64,000 nucleotides of DNA from Siphonodentalium dalli (taxonomy: Eukaryota; Mollusca; Scaphopoda; Gadilida; Siphonodentaliidae). This document shows positions 46,190-58,065 of this stretch, one piece after another. The stretch lies in the NCBI GenBank assembly GCA_032622095.1, contig CP136066.1, forward strand, positions 203,320,978 through 203,384,977, read 5' to 3'. Positions within the stretch are counted from its first letter, which is position 1, and every line of letters starts with the position of its first letter. The notes beneath the pieces are model-generated. The model ran no database searches. It was not told the origin of the DNA and worked only from the letters and a program-made list of their open reading frames with translations. A program made the position numbers and the translations under genes.

Positions 46190-48443
46190 TAGTAGTCCAG
46201 GAGATATTGGTCGACCTCTGCACCCCCCCCCCCCCCCAGGACTCAACTTCACCCCACTAATTTTCTTCCTTAAGGTCTCCTATAATTTTTTTCACTTGTT
46301 AACAAGACAAAAAAGGGCCGCAGAGACTCCAGACAAGATGGCGTCCATCATGGCGACCATTTTTTTAATGCACCATGTCTCTTTGATCGCCGTTATAGTA
46401 AAGATGATATCACATGCGGTCTTTTTTTACGCTCGATTCGTTATGCTAATATACAGCCCTTACAAATTAGCCAAAAATCCGACACCAGAATCCAATATGG
46501 CGGCCAAGATGGCCGCCGAAATGTGAAAATATGCTATTTGTCTGACATGTTACCACCTTTCGTTTGTCTCTGTGGGAAAATGTTGGCATCTTTGCGTCAT
46601 GTTATACATTTATCATATAGAGGAGTCATTTCTGACCACATGTGGACCATAATATACATTCATTGCGGGATATTTTTGTCCGATATCACGTTTTCCCAAA
46701 TGCCGGTATAATAGGTCAAAGCCGAATCTACGTTAATAACGCGATGTAATGTTTGGAATCAATGAATGTTATTGCTATTATAACAACACCCATGCATATA
46801 TATGTGCAGGAGATACTCGAGCTAGGATTCCTCTTATACCTGAGTTGAGGAATATTTACCCAAATCCAAGATGGCGGCCAAAATGGCCACCAGAAATAAA
46901 AAATCGACGAAAATCCCCGATTTTAACATCAGTGAGCATTATTGTCATGAAAACTCCACACCTGCTTACTATTGTGAATTGGGAACACTTAGGCGAAGAA
47001 CTTTCCTTGTACCATATCCAAATGAAAGTACCCCAAATCCAAAATGGCGCCCACAATGGCGGACAGATTTTGAAAAATCACCGAAATTCCCTCATATTCA
47101 CATCATTGGGCATTATTGTCGAGAAAACTCCATCCATGCGTACAGTTGAGTTGGAAATACTGAGGTGAAGTAATTACCTTACATCTCAAGCAAGAAATGG
47201 TTTTCCAAATCGAAGATGGCGGCCAAAATGGCGACCGAAATTTGAAGATACGCCTACATTCCTTTACTATCTTAGGATGGGCGTTATTGTTTCGCGATTT
47301 CTACCCACCATTACATGTTGATATGTATGAATTATTCATTAGGGTTTGGCAAGTGATACTCACAGTCAATATGGCGGCCAAATTGGCGGCCAGAAATTGA
47401 AAAGAAGCCGATATTATCACATACTAATGTAAACTTTTTGTCATAATATCGATTTGTATAGACGAAACGGTACATAATATAAGCCATATATATTAGTTCC
47501 ATTGTAAGTCATTGACTTTTGGAATGATGAAAACCCACAATCGCGATGTGGCATTTCAAAATCCATTCTCCACTAAGGGCTCATTCTGGCCGTAACCGTA
47601 TATAGGTGCGCCGAAGAATCAAAACAACAGTACCTGAGATTATTCTGAAATGCCACATTCAGCATTATCTAGACCCGTTTCCGTCTCTTCGTCAGATTAA
47701 TCTATCTCACTTACAACAACAGTTTACTACACTTCTTTGTAGAAGGGTGCCACTAATCGGAATGTTTCAAACAATACATATGACGGTGTCCAGCTCACGT
47801 GTTTGTTTCGAAAGCTTGGAATTCTTAGCGAGCTTCATTCGTGGTATAGCTTATGGTATAATTCAGATGCTACATATGTGGTATAGGCGTCATCTTGTAT
47901 GATACACTAGAAAGGTATTCGGTCGATGCGTATACTATAGCTTTCAGAAGGACCTATCTATCTGCGTATTGTCAGCTTTGGTGACCCAATGGGGATAACG
48001 ACGTGTACACCTGGTGATCTTCCCAAACAGCCACTTCCCAATATATGGCTCATCAATTCGCATACTCATCTAATGCACTGACGTACCCGGACAACTTCTG
48101 AATATGGCTTCGAATGTTGAAAGCCCGACATTTGACGATACATTTCTGCTAAGGCGTAGAAGACCATAATGCATAATATACCCAAACTCATTGAACATGA
48201 TCATAAGAACAAGCTTGTTGGCGTCCAGCAATCGTCTCACCGAACAGATCCAAGCAGATGGTAACAATACACACGGTGCTAGTGTGTGGGTATGTGTCAT
48301 GATAGTGGAAATGAAATTGGACCATGACTGCACCGCCCCTTATTTTGTTATGTTTTAGATTCAGACAGGATCTCATGTGTGGCTTTGCTTTCCTTGTATG
48401 CTAAGATTGTATGTTCCCATCCGTTTGGAAGCCGTTCTTAAAC
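46190..48443 (+). mobile_element. Inner inverted-repeat arm, left (about 2.25 kb)
   Basis: It begins TAGTCCAGGAGATATTGGTC, GACCTCTGCA and a C run, then ATGGCGGCC repeats at about 46338, 46497, 46871, 47044, 47216 and 47371, and a less conserved part to TAAGATTGTATGTTCCCATC then CGTTTGGAAGC. It is the reverse complement of 51357-53722. In 46750-47170 the arms are nearly identical; in 47600-48440 they differ much more. Open frames at 46749-47168 and 47606-47902 have no family and are arm artefacts. Confidence 0.88.
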
Positions 48444-50470
48444 AGCTGGACCAGGAGTGTGCCATTGGCTACTGCTATATAAGCCCCACCAAGACTGGAG
48501 TGTAGTCTTAAAGGCGATACCTTTGATAGTTGGTTGATATGTCATACTAACGCTGGGTGGTATGGTTCAAGAAAGTACAAATGCCATCAACAAAAGGGTG
48601 AAATGTTCAACGCGAAGAACATCCATGTTACGTTGATGAGCTCTTTCATTCAGTTCAACAAACGTTGGTACACCAAGTGATTTCTTGGTAACATCACCAT
48701 TGCGAACATTTTCCTGCATGAGACATTAACTGCTATATTCTAAAGTTATATATATAAAGCTATATGACCATAAAGGTCGCGTTCCCCAACGTCCACGGCC
48801 ATTGCCATCAAGACTGTAAATTGTTCTTTAAATACATAGTGAAATAAATGCACCATGTTCCTGACATTTTCTTGAATAATACCGCCAACATACTGACACT
48901 AACCCTGAGAGAGGATAACAAAAACGCATACATTCATGCTATAAAGACAACTAGCGAGTTTGCGATACCCGTTCAATGGGAACGGGTACGGGTAAATCTG
49001 TGAACATCGGCACGGTCACTTGGGTACTTTCAATGCAGCACATAAAGCGATAGCGAATTGAAACGGGTAGATTTGTCCCATTGACCGGTAGCCTTTCACT
49101 ACGATTTTCTCACCCAAAGGTCCATGAATTCCATGAAATTCCAGTCAGCTATGCGTTAACCTATTTATTGAAAGATTTCATGGGCAAATATTATTGATAA
49201 AGTTGTCATTTTAACCCAGGATTTGTGTTCAAATTCTCAAGGCGGCTTCTAGCACTTAGATAAATACGGAAGGCCGATTATTTTTCACTAACAACTTTGT
49301 TCACTGCATTAATGACAGGTTGTGATTAATAGAGTGAGTAGATGGTGCTATAGACGCCCATTACAGGGACATGGCTATAGATGGTCTGCGCGTTAGGAAG
49401 GGTGTCCACCTTCGAATTTCTAACTACACATCTCGAACCATATAAAATTCACAAGTTTGCGCGTAAATCCACCCCTCCCCTTGGCTGGCATCAAGCTTTC
49501 CAATTGTTGGAAATTTTGAGACCTGACACCCCCCCCCCCCCCCCAAGCTTGAACAATTTCCAACTGTTTCTGACAGCCATTTCAGTCCAAATTTGTTTTA
49601 CCAAAAATAGGGAAATATGCAAATGTTGGTCTAAAAACTACAAATTATCCACTAATAAATTGTTCGAAAATCAAACTACGAAAACAATTTCAACCTATTG
49701 TTTGTGTGAAATTTCCAACAAATGTTGTGTCAGGTATATCAAATTTCCCAATGTTGAACATTTGACCAAAGTTGGGGAGGGGGGGGTTAAGACACGCCTG
49801 TCGTCACGTCCCTGTCTCAACCCATTGTACAAGGACATAAATATATCGTGGATTTATCTATGCATTCCACATTTGAATACAATTACCGTTTAGTTACCTT
49901 ATCGTGTGTAGGTGGGGACTGATTTCTCATTTTAATATATATTTACTATCTGAACGGACGTGGCGCATTTGAACCACAATACTTGTGTATACTGTAGTGG
50001 GGATAATATAGGTCGCCAAATGCACGAAATACCTATACATACTCTACAAAATCTAAGCATATAAGCAGAGCGAGTTTCAGCTGTTTTCTGTGTTTCGCAC
50101 AGAAGTGAAGCAAACGCTCTTTATTCAATCCGTATAATAAACACTCCGTATTCAATCCGTATAATTAAACAGACTACATTTTGACACCTTTTTTGTTACC
50201 AAGTTAAACATTTCAACCTACCTCCGGGTTTAGATCCCGACAACAATCCCAATTCTTGGGATAAATATTCCCTTGCCCCGACGGGCCGACCATTCGATCT
50301 GTTGAAAGATTCCAAACAAGGGTTTACTTAAATCTACTCAAGCCGATCAGACGGTCCCCATATCATAAAGTTACAACAAGAACATTTCTTCAAAATACGC
50401 TTTTGTTATCAGAATCGATTAATTACAACAAAATAATGCTAACTGCTGTCAACTATAGTATAAAATTTTG

Positions 50471-50720
50471 GCCGCATTACCACTTGATTTTAGAGTTAAG
50501 CATCTTCGTCCGCAATTGGGTCCGAGACCGTCGGTTTGATGACTCTTTTCTGGGCCACAAATAATTACACAATTCAAGAAATAACAAACTTCAAAAATCG
50601 ATATCTGATCACTCTGCGCTTTGATGGTGGGTTCCTCGATTCGAATCAAATATTTAGATTTACCCCCGAAGCCAAAAAAAAATAGTAACTTGGGAGCGTT
50701 AATTCGGATTATGCATCTTT
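50471..50720. mobile_element. Inverted-repeat DNA element, family 3, partial copy
   Basis: It matches 1717-2205 in reading order: ATTACCACTTGATTTTAGAG, AAATAACAAA(C/T)TTCAAAAATC, GATATCT, GCTTTGATG, GGGTTCCTCGA, TTCGAATCAAATATTTAG and CCGAAGCCA. The left half is missing. Confidence 0.75.
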
Positions 50721-51212
50721 AATATGACTAAATAATCCCCAACTAAAGTACTATATCGAACTGAAAGTACATGTAGGACAATATTAGACCCTTGGTCTAA
50801 ACACAATACATTTTACATGGAATATTGGTTGGACATTTTAACTATATATAACGTTTTGTATATTTGAGCTATCATAATCTATTTTCTAAGTTTAAAAATT
50901 CCAACCGATTTATTAATTGTCAACACTCGATCGGTCTATGAATTGTAGAATCCAATTGTTGAAAATGTTACCAATATGAGTGAAAGAAAAGCAACGTCCT
51001 CTTCCAACTGCCACCTAGCTCGTCCTTGATGAAAGCAACTGATTATCATGGGGCTCATCTAATCTAAATACATATTTCCAACAACCCATAACGCTAAGTA
51101 TAACATAGGCCAATAACGCGAATAACAATGTATATCATAATATCTTTTTTGTTGCAGTTGGCTCACCATACATTACCAGTCGATGTGATGAATTCTATCG
51201 GTAAAACAGTTT

Positions 51213-51293
51213 GCGATTTCAAAACGTGTACCGGTACGGGTAGCTACCCGTACGCGTACCGGTACCCGTACCGGTTTGAAATCGCAAACTCGC
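51213..51293. repeat. GTACCGG-rich hairpin
   Basis: TTTGCGATTTCAAAACGTG and CGGTTTGAAATCGCAAACTC pair around a centre made of GTACCGGTACGGGTA and TACCCGTACGCGTACCGG, itself self-complementary. GAGTTTGCGATACCCG at 48957 is a related half. Confidence 0.8.
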
Positions 51294-51356
51294 TATTATC
51301 CTTCAGTCCATCCGACTGTTTTGAGGGAGGCTAGCATAGTATTATTCAGACAAAAA

Positions 51357-53722
51357 TGTAGGTAGTTGAATCAGAAAGGCTTCGAAACGGATGTGGAAAT
51401 ACAATCTTACCACACCAAATAAAACCGACACGCGTGACATTCTATATCTTAAACATGCACCAGGTGTAGGGGTGGTGTATATCGTGGCCCATTTCATTCC
51501 CACTATCATGGCGCATGTCCATAAACTAGCACCGCGAGCATTGTTCCTCTCTGCTGGGAGATATTCGACGAGACAAATGCGGGGCGTCACACAGTTTGCT
51601 TCGGATCATGGTCAAGAAGTGTGGGTAGTCTGTACACTATGGTCTTCTCCTTAGCAGATAGACATCTGTCCAAGGGAATGAGACAGCTAGCAACCTTCGA
51701 AACACTGTCGAAGTTGTCCACATATGCCAATACGTTCGCTGAGTTTGTGAGTTGACGAACCATCTATTGAGAAGTGACCAGCTAACTGGTTCGCCAGGTG
51801 TACATGTCGTTATCCCCATGGGGTATGAGACACATACATAGAAATGACCTTCTGTAAGCTTGTATACTCATCGGTCATATGCCTTCATAGTTCAAGATGA
51901 CGCACAAATATCATATTTAACAAATATTTAAAATCGTAAGCTAGACACCGGAACATGAATTGTTTGAAACGTTATGATTAGAGGGACCCTACTCACAGGA
52001 AGTGGTGAATACCTTGTCGGTGTGAGCTACCTAGATTCATCAGACAAAGAAATGGAAGCTGGTCCAGATAATTATGGACGTGACGTGGCAAATCAGAATC
52101 TGTTATCAGGTAAATGTTCTGGTATAACTATTCGGCGCACCTACGTTTACGGCCATTATCGGCGCTAAGTGGAGAATGGATTTCGAAATGCCACATCGCG
52201 ATATTAATTGTGGTTTTCATCTTTCCAGAAGGATACGAGCTATGTTATGCGTTTTGATACCTTCAAGTTGAACTAGTAGATGGTGTATGTACAGTTTCGT
52301 CCATACATACCGATATTATGACAAAAAGTTGAAATTAATATGTGAAAATATCGATTTCTTTTCAATTTCTAGCCGCCAATTTAGCAGCGATCTTGGCTGT
52401 GATTATCAATTGCCAAACCCTAATGAATACTTCATGTCACTATTCCATATCAACATGTAATGGTGGATAGAAATCGCGAAACAATAACGCCCATCGTAAG
52501 AAAGTAAAGGAATGTAGACTTGTTTTCAAATTTCGGTCGCCATTTTGGCCGCCATCTACGATTTGGAAAACAATTTCTTGCATGAAATGTAAGGTAATTA
52601 CTTCACCTCAGTATTTCCAACTCAACTGTAAGCATGGGTGGAGTTGTCTCGACAATAATGCCCAATGATGTGAATATGAGGGAATTTCGGTGATTTTTCA
52701 AAATCTGTCCGCCATTGTGGGCGCCATTTTGGATTTGGGGTACTTTTATTTGGATATGGTACAAGGAAAGTTCTTCGCCTAAGTGTTCCCAACTCACAAT
52801 AGTAAGCAGGTGTGGAGTTTTCATGACAATAATGCTCACTGATGTTAAAATCGGGGATTTTCGGCGATTTTTTATTTCTGGTGGCCATTTTGGCCGCCAT
52901 CTTGGATTTGGGTAAATATTCCTCAACTCAGGTATAAGGGGAATCCTAGCTCGAGTATCTCCTGCACATATATATATCACTGTCAGCCCTCATAATTGGC
53001 TACGGCAATCGGCAATGCCGAAGCCATTTGCTGAAGCAAGCTGGGCCACGATAAAGGGTTGCCGTAGCATATTTGCCGAAGCCAAACAATCTGAATTAAA
53101 AGGGCTGTATATATGCATGGGTGTTGTTATAATAGCAATAACATTCATTGATTCGAAACATTACATCGCGTTATTAACGTAGATTCGGCTTTGACCTATT
53201 ATACCGGCATTTGGGAAAACGTGATATCGGACAAAAATATCCCGCAATGAATGTATATTATGGTCCCCATGTGGTCAAAAATGACTCCTCTATATGATAA
53301 ATGTATAACATGACGCAAAGATGCCAACATTTTCCCACAGAGACAAACGAAAGGTGGTAACATGTCAGAAAAATAGCATATTTTCACATTTCGGCGGCCA
53401 TCTTGGCCGCCATATTGGATTCTGGTGTCGGATTTTTGGCTAATTTGTAAGGGCTGTATATTAGCATAACGAATCGAGCGGAAAACAAGACCGCATGTGA
53501 TATCATCTTTACTATAACAGCGATCAAAGAGACATGGTGCATTTAAAATAAATGGCCGCCATGATGGACGCCATCTTGTCTGGAGTCTCTGCGGCCACTT
53601 TTTTTTCTTGTTAACAAGTGAAAAAAATTATAGGAGACCTTAAGGAAGAAAATTAGTGGGGTGAAGTTGAGTCCTGGGGGGGGGGTGCAGAGGTCGACCA
53701 ATATCCCCTGGACTATAGTACA
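51357..53722 (-). mobile_element. Inner inverted-repeat arm, right (about 2.37 kb)
   Basis: Reverse complement of 46190-48443. Shared blocks include GGGGATAACGAC(G/A)TGTACACC, CATGATAGTGG(A/G)AATGAAA, GAAATGCCACATCGCGATAT, the ATGGCGGCC units and the terminal poly-G then CAGAGGTCGACCAATAT. It carries a ~123-bp insertion (52985-53108) absent from the left arm. Short frames such as 51342-51590 and 52603-52980 mirror those on the left and show no domain. Confidence 0.88.
52985..53108. mobile_element. Small inverted-repeat insertion in the right arm
   Basis: It starts CAGCCCTCATAATTGGCTAC and ends AATTAAAAGGGCTG; inside, GGCAATGCCGAAGCCA and TTGCCGAAGCCAA are repeated. The left arm reads CCATGCATATATATGTGCAG without it, and ATATATA flanks both sides of the insertion. 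MITE-like. Confidence 0.75.
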
Positions 53723-53742
53723 TGTTCTATTCTGGTTGTCCC

Positions 53743-55321
53743 ATTTTTTTTTTAAACATATTTTATTTGTAGTATAATACAAAATGGATTGGGGCACAAG
53801 TTACAAAACTTAATGAGCCGCTCTCCGGTATACATTGATACAAGCAATTTGTTTAACAAAATGACACAATAAGTAACTTATTTACAGCTGCACGTGGTGA
53901 ATGAGAAAGATGATGATGGCAGATTGTAACAAATCATTGAGGAAGGATGAGAGTGAGTCAGTGAGAGTGATTGGTGGGGGGGGGGGGGGGGGGGTGCCAA
54001 CGCCGAGTTGCATTCTATGGTGAGGCGAAAGGCAAACATGTGATAATTGATAAACTAATTTCTTATCTTGAAATTTAACTAGAAACGTTTAGTCTCCGCG
54101 ATAAAATGCTGGACTATTTTGAACAATTTCACATTTTGTTTGTTATGAGCATTCGGGAGGCCAGCAAGTAGATTGTTCATGTGCGTTAATTTAATTCCTT
54201 CTCTGTGTAGCATATGAAACATCTCAGTTCGTTCTGACTGGTAGTGGGGACACATAAAGAAGTAGTGATAGGCATCTTCACACTGGTTGCCGCACGTACA
54301 ACGTGGGCTTCCTGCAATATAATTCTGAAATTTGTCAGACTGAAGATCACTACAATAGTTTCTTAGTCTGGCGTGCAATACATTATATTTCCTACGATCT
54401 GTATAGAAATATATTGGAGGTCTAGCGGTGGGATCAATTATTCTAAGATAATCGAAAATCGTCGGAGCTTCTGTTATTGCGGAAGGCATGTCGTTCCACG
54501 CTTTTATTGTTGAGGGAAAAAATGACTTTTTGTAGTGCTCGATATTGCTGAAGTATGTGTAAAAAAATTCGGGGTTTCTGAATTCATACTCGGATATATC
54601 GGCTATCCTGGGTGGTATTATTTTAGTGAGGTAAGTAGGGGCCCTCTGATTTACAATGTTATACATAGTTTGTAATTTATGAAGTTCGCTCCTTTTCTTG
54701 GCGGGGGCCAGCCGACTTCTGTCATAATGTCTGTATCTGATACTGAACGCGTGAGGCCGCTGACAATTATGGCTGCATCAATGTGTAATCGGTCAAGTTT
54801 ATCCAATTGATATTTTGGCGCGCATGCCCAGACTACATCCGAGTAATCATATAGAGGCAGTATATATGTTTTATATATATTTGCTAATGTCTTCCTGTCG
54901 ATTTGGAATTTAAATTTTCTAAGTTGTGATAAGCGGGATGCTGCTCTCTTTATAGTTGCATTTATATGATTGTTCCACGACATATTTGATTGGAGCTCAA
55001 GACCAAGGTGTTTGTGTGTCTCAACAAATTATATTGTGTCACTATTAAAAGTTAAATTATAGGGATATCACCAGAGGTGCCAATCAATGAATATGACATG
55101 CCCATTGTTTTTGAGGGATTAAAGCTGACCAGCCAATTTTTTGACCATGTTGCTATGGTTTCAAGGTCCATATTCATAATCCGTGCTAACTCATTCAGAT
55201 CGTGGTGGCAATTTGTAAGACAGGTATCGTCGGCGTACATTCTGGTCACGGAACTGATGTTGTCTGGTAGGTCATTTATGTAAACTAAAAATAGAAAAGG
55301 TCCCAGTTCCGTATGGGGCAT
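53743..55321 (-). mobile_element. 5'-truncated LINE inserted in the right arm, with poly-A end
   Basis: Read on the minus strand: RT palm (55321) through the C-terminal domain (stop at 54079), then ~310 bases of 3' UTR ending ACAAATAAAATATGTTT and a 10-A tail at about 53744-53753. It lies just beyond the inner arm end at 53722. A run of about 19 C (minus strand) sits in the UTR at 53976-53994. Confidence 0.85.
54079..55321 (-). pseudogene. Reverse transcriptase palm to C-terminus, broken (Jockey/CR1 group)
   Basis: Three consecutive pieces. 55052-55321: ELGPFLFLVYINDLPDN and the catalytic YADD (residues 29-32); the usual PQGS before it has decayed to PHTE. 54651-54983: MSWNNHINATIKRAASRLSQ, then LPLYDYSDVVWA. 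54079-54666: FFPSTIKAWNDMP and a C-x-C-x3-C-x3-H-x5-C motif (residues 123-139, EDAYHYFFMCP). Between the first two lie a frameshift near 55063 and an in-frame stop just before FVETHKHLGLELQS; the last two are joined by a frameshift near 54660. Inactive. Confidence 0.88.
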
Positions 55322-55476
55322 GACAAATTCATTTTAAAGTATGGAATTTTGACGAGAACCTGTTTTGAGATTTTTGCCATATTTATTGAAAGGAAATGGG
55401 CAGAACTTTGAGACGGAACTGAGATGGCCCATAAAAATATGTGGCTATTCTGGTCCATTGTGATAAAAAAAAATGT

Positions 55477-57984
55477 CAACTGGATACAGGGTGGATGCCA
55501 AGATCGTAGCCAGGGAGTTACTCTATGATCATAGGTGATGTGAATAGGTATACAGGGAGTTATTCTATGCCATGACTGATACGAATAGGTATACAATGAG
55601 TGACTGTATGGTTATGAGTGGGTTGTCAACGGTAAGATGTGTGATGTGAATCAGTATGCATGTAGTTACTGTATGGTTCATGGCTGTGTGTATCTAGTAC
55701 GGGTGCACCCGATGTGCCTATATGGACATTGATGTGGTATATGGATATAGCTACATGGTCATCTATGTGTTAATTATGTATATATATGGAGTGACTGTAA
55801 GGTCATGGGTGGGATGTACATGTGTTGTCTGTATGATCATGGATGGGTGTGTGGATAAATAGGGAGTGATTTTATGTTTACGGGTCATGTGTATAGGTAT
55901 ACATGGAATGACTGTGCGGTCATAATTGAAGAGTATATGCATACCTGGAGTAAGCTGGGTGGACATTATCGAGCGTGTGGGTATGTAGGGAGTGTCCTTG
56001 TGGTAACGGGTGGGATGTATATCTATATATCTCGTGGATGTATTATCATTGGTGGGTGTATAGAGATTAGCTGTATTATCATGGATGGCGTGTATTATTA
56101 TACAGTGAGGTGTATATGCAAGTATGGGCGGTATGAGTGGTCGTGTGTGCGGGTGTTTTGTATATCTGGAAGGGCTGAATGGCCCTTGGTGCACATGTAT
56201 ACATGGAGTGACTCTATGGTCTAGGGTGGGCTGCATATGTATATCGAGTGGTTATATGACTATGTGTGTTGAATAGGTATACAGGTAGTGACTGTATGGT
56301 CAATGGTGCGTACATGTAGGTATACAAGGAGTGATTGTATACGATCATAAGTGTAATGAAAATTTATACGGGGAGTGACTAAATGGTCATGTGTCAGGTG
56401 TATGAGTATACATGGTGTTCCTGCTTGGTGACTCGCGGCGGTATGGCCATGTGTAGGTTATACATGTATACACACGTGTTGCTATATGGTAATGGGTGAT
56501 GGTATGTGTATATAGCGAGTGGCTATATGGCCATAGATGAGGAGCATATGCATACATGGAGTGACTATACTGACATGGCTGAGGTGTATTAGTATATCTT
56601 GAGTGGCTATTTGGCTATGGTGTGACAAATAGGGATACAGGGAGTGACATGGCCAATGTTGAGGTGAATATGTATACAAGGCCTAGGATTGGCCATGATC
56701 ATGTGTGAATGTTTTGAATAGGTACACACGGGGTGACTATGGCCATAGGTCAGGTGAAGGAGTATACCAGGTGCCATGGGTGAGGGTATGTGTATGAAGC
56801 GAGTGGCTATATGACCATTGGTGATGTGCATATGTACACCCGGAGTGACTCTATAGTCATTGTTGTGGTGTTGATGTATATATTGATTGTCTATTTGACC
56901 ATGTGTGTGGATAATAGGTATACAGGGGATGACCTTATGGTCAATGGTGAGATGAATGGGTAAACAAGGAGTTACTATATGGTTATGGGTCATGTTTATT
57001 AGTATACTCGGTGTGCCTGCATTGTGGATTGTGGCTGTATGGTCATCCGTGGTCATGGGTCAGGTGTACGTGTATACAGTGGGTCACTATATATTGTTAT
57101 GTATGTGGTGTTTATGTATATATGGAATGACTGTGTGATAATGGGTGGCTATCGCTTTCCACGTTTAACGTTTCCCCCATGTATACATAGACACCACCAA
57201 GATGGAGAACTCTTTGACATGACCGCTCTATTGTTTAACATATCCTTGAGTTATTGTGGAAAGCGATAGCCACCAAATCACATGTACAACCCACACATTA
57301 CCTCAGTTACTCCATATATACATAAACACCACACAAATGGCAACATAGTCACCCACTTTATACACCGGCCTGCCCATAAAGCCATACTTGGTTATACCCG
57401 TACATACCACAAATGACGATACAGCCACGAATCATCATGCATGAACACCAGGTATACTCATACACCCGACACATGACCATATAGTCACTCTATGCATATA
57501 CATTCACCACATTCACGATCATACAGTCACTCATTGTATGCATTTTCACCTCAACATGGACTATAAGCCACTACATGTATACCCATTCGCCATACACATG
57601 ACCATAGAGTCAATCCAGGTATACATATGTACACCTCACCAATGGTGAGCCCTTCCATATATACCAATCCTCGCACATACGACCACTCACAAGTTCCATA
57701 CTTGCATATACACCTCACACATGACAATTCAGCAACTCACTGTATAATCATACACGGCATCCATGATAATATATCTACTCCCTATACACCACCAATGATA
57801 ATACATCCACAACATATATAAATATATGTCCCACCCGTTACCAAAAGGGTACTCCCTATAAACCCACTGGGTAACCCACACATCATTCACGACCAAACAA
57901 TAACTCCCTGTGTCTATTATCCTCACCTATGATCATAGAGTAACTCCCTGGCTGCCATATTGGCACCCATCCTGTATCCAGTTG
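55477..57984. mobile_element. 2.5-kb palindromic element filled with degenerate ~60-80-bp repeats
   Basis: Ends CAACTGGATACAGGGTGG and GCCAGGGAGTTACTCTATG then ATCATAGGTGA mirror TCACCTATGATCATAGAG, TAACTCCCTGGC and ATCCTGTATCCAGTTG. The left 1.7 kb repeats GTATACA(T/G)GGAGTGACT, TATGGTCATGGGT and GGTGTATATG; from 57290 the repeats run in reverse (ACCTCACCAATGG, ATATATACC). GTGGCTATCGCTTTCCAC (57147-57164) mirrors GTGGAAAGCGATAGCCAC (57258-57275) at the turn. Long frames here on either strand are repeat translations. Confidence 0.85.
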
Positions 57985-58065
57985 ATATATCATTTTTGTT
58001 TCCTTTCTCTCGAGAAAGCAGTACGTCGTTTGGTACGGTTAGGCAGCTGTTAACAAAATGATATG

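Larger units (their letters stand above)
48444..51356. other. Spacer of the inner inverted repeat
   Basis: No transposase or other protein was recognised. Contents: CGAGTTTGCGATACCCGTTC at 48957; a MITE-like segment (about 49490-49810) with CCAATTGTTGGAAATTT, a long C run at 49528-49543 and a mirrored G run at 49776-49786; a partial family 3 element (50471-50720); and a GTACCGG-rich hairpin (51213-51293). The 170-residue frame at 49381-49893 runs through the C tract (poly-Pro) and is not supported. Confidence 0.55.

Noticed and set aside
46749..47168. A 139-residue protein duplicated at 52603-52980
   Set aside because: The similarity comes from the inverted-repeat arms and their 172-base subterminal repeats; the frame also repeats internally (unit not coding-like), and a second frame overlaps it.
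47606..48376. A degenerate host gene in the inner part of the inverted-repeat arms
   Set aside because: The two arms keep different frames open and no domain is recognisable, so divergence is not protein-like.
49381..49893. A 170-residue open frame with a poly-proline run
   Set aside because: The Pro run is a C homopolymer and the frame spans a MITE-like inverted repeat; no domain recognised.
55763..57056. Two His/Thr/Ile-rich minus-strand proteins of 149-157 residues
   Set aside because: They read degenerate GTATACATGGAG-type repeats; openness on both strands is a composition effect.
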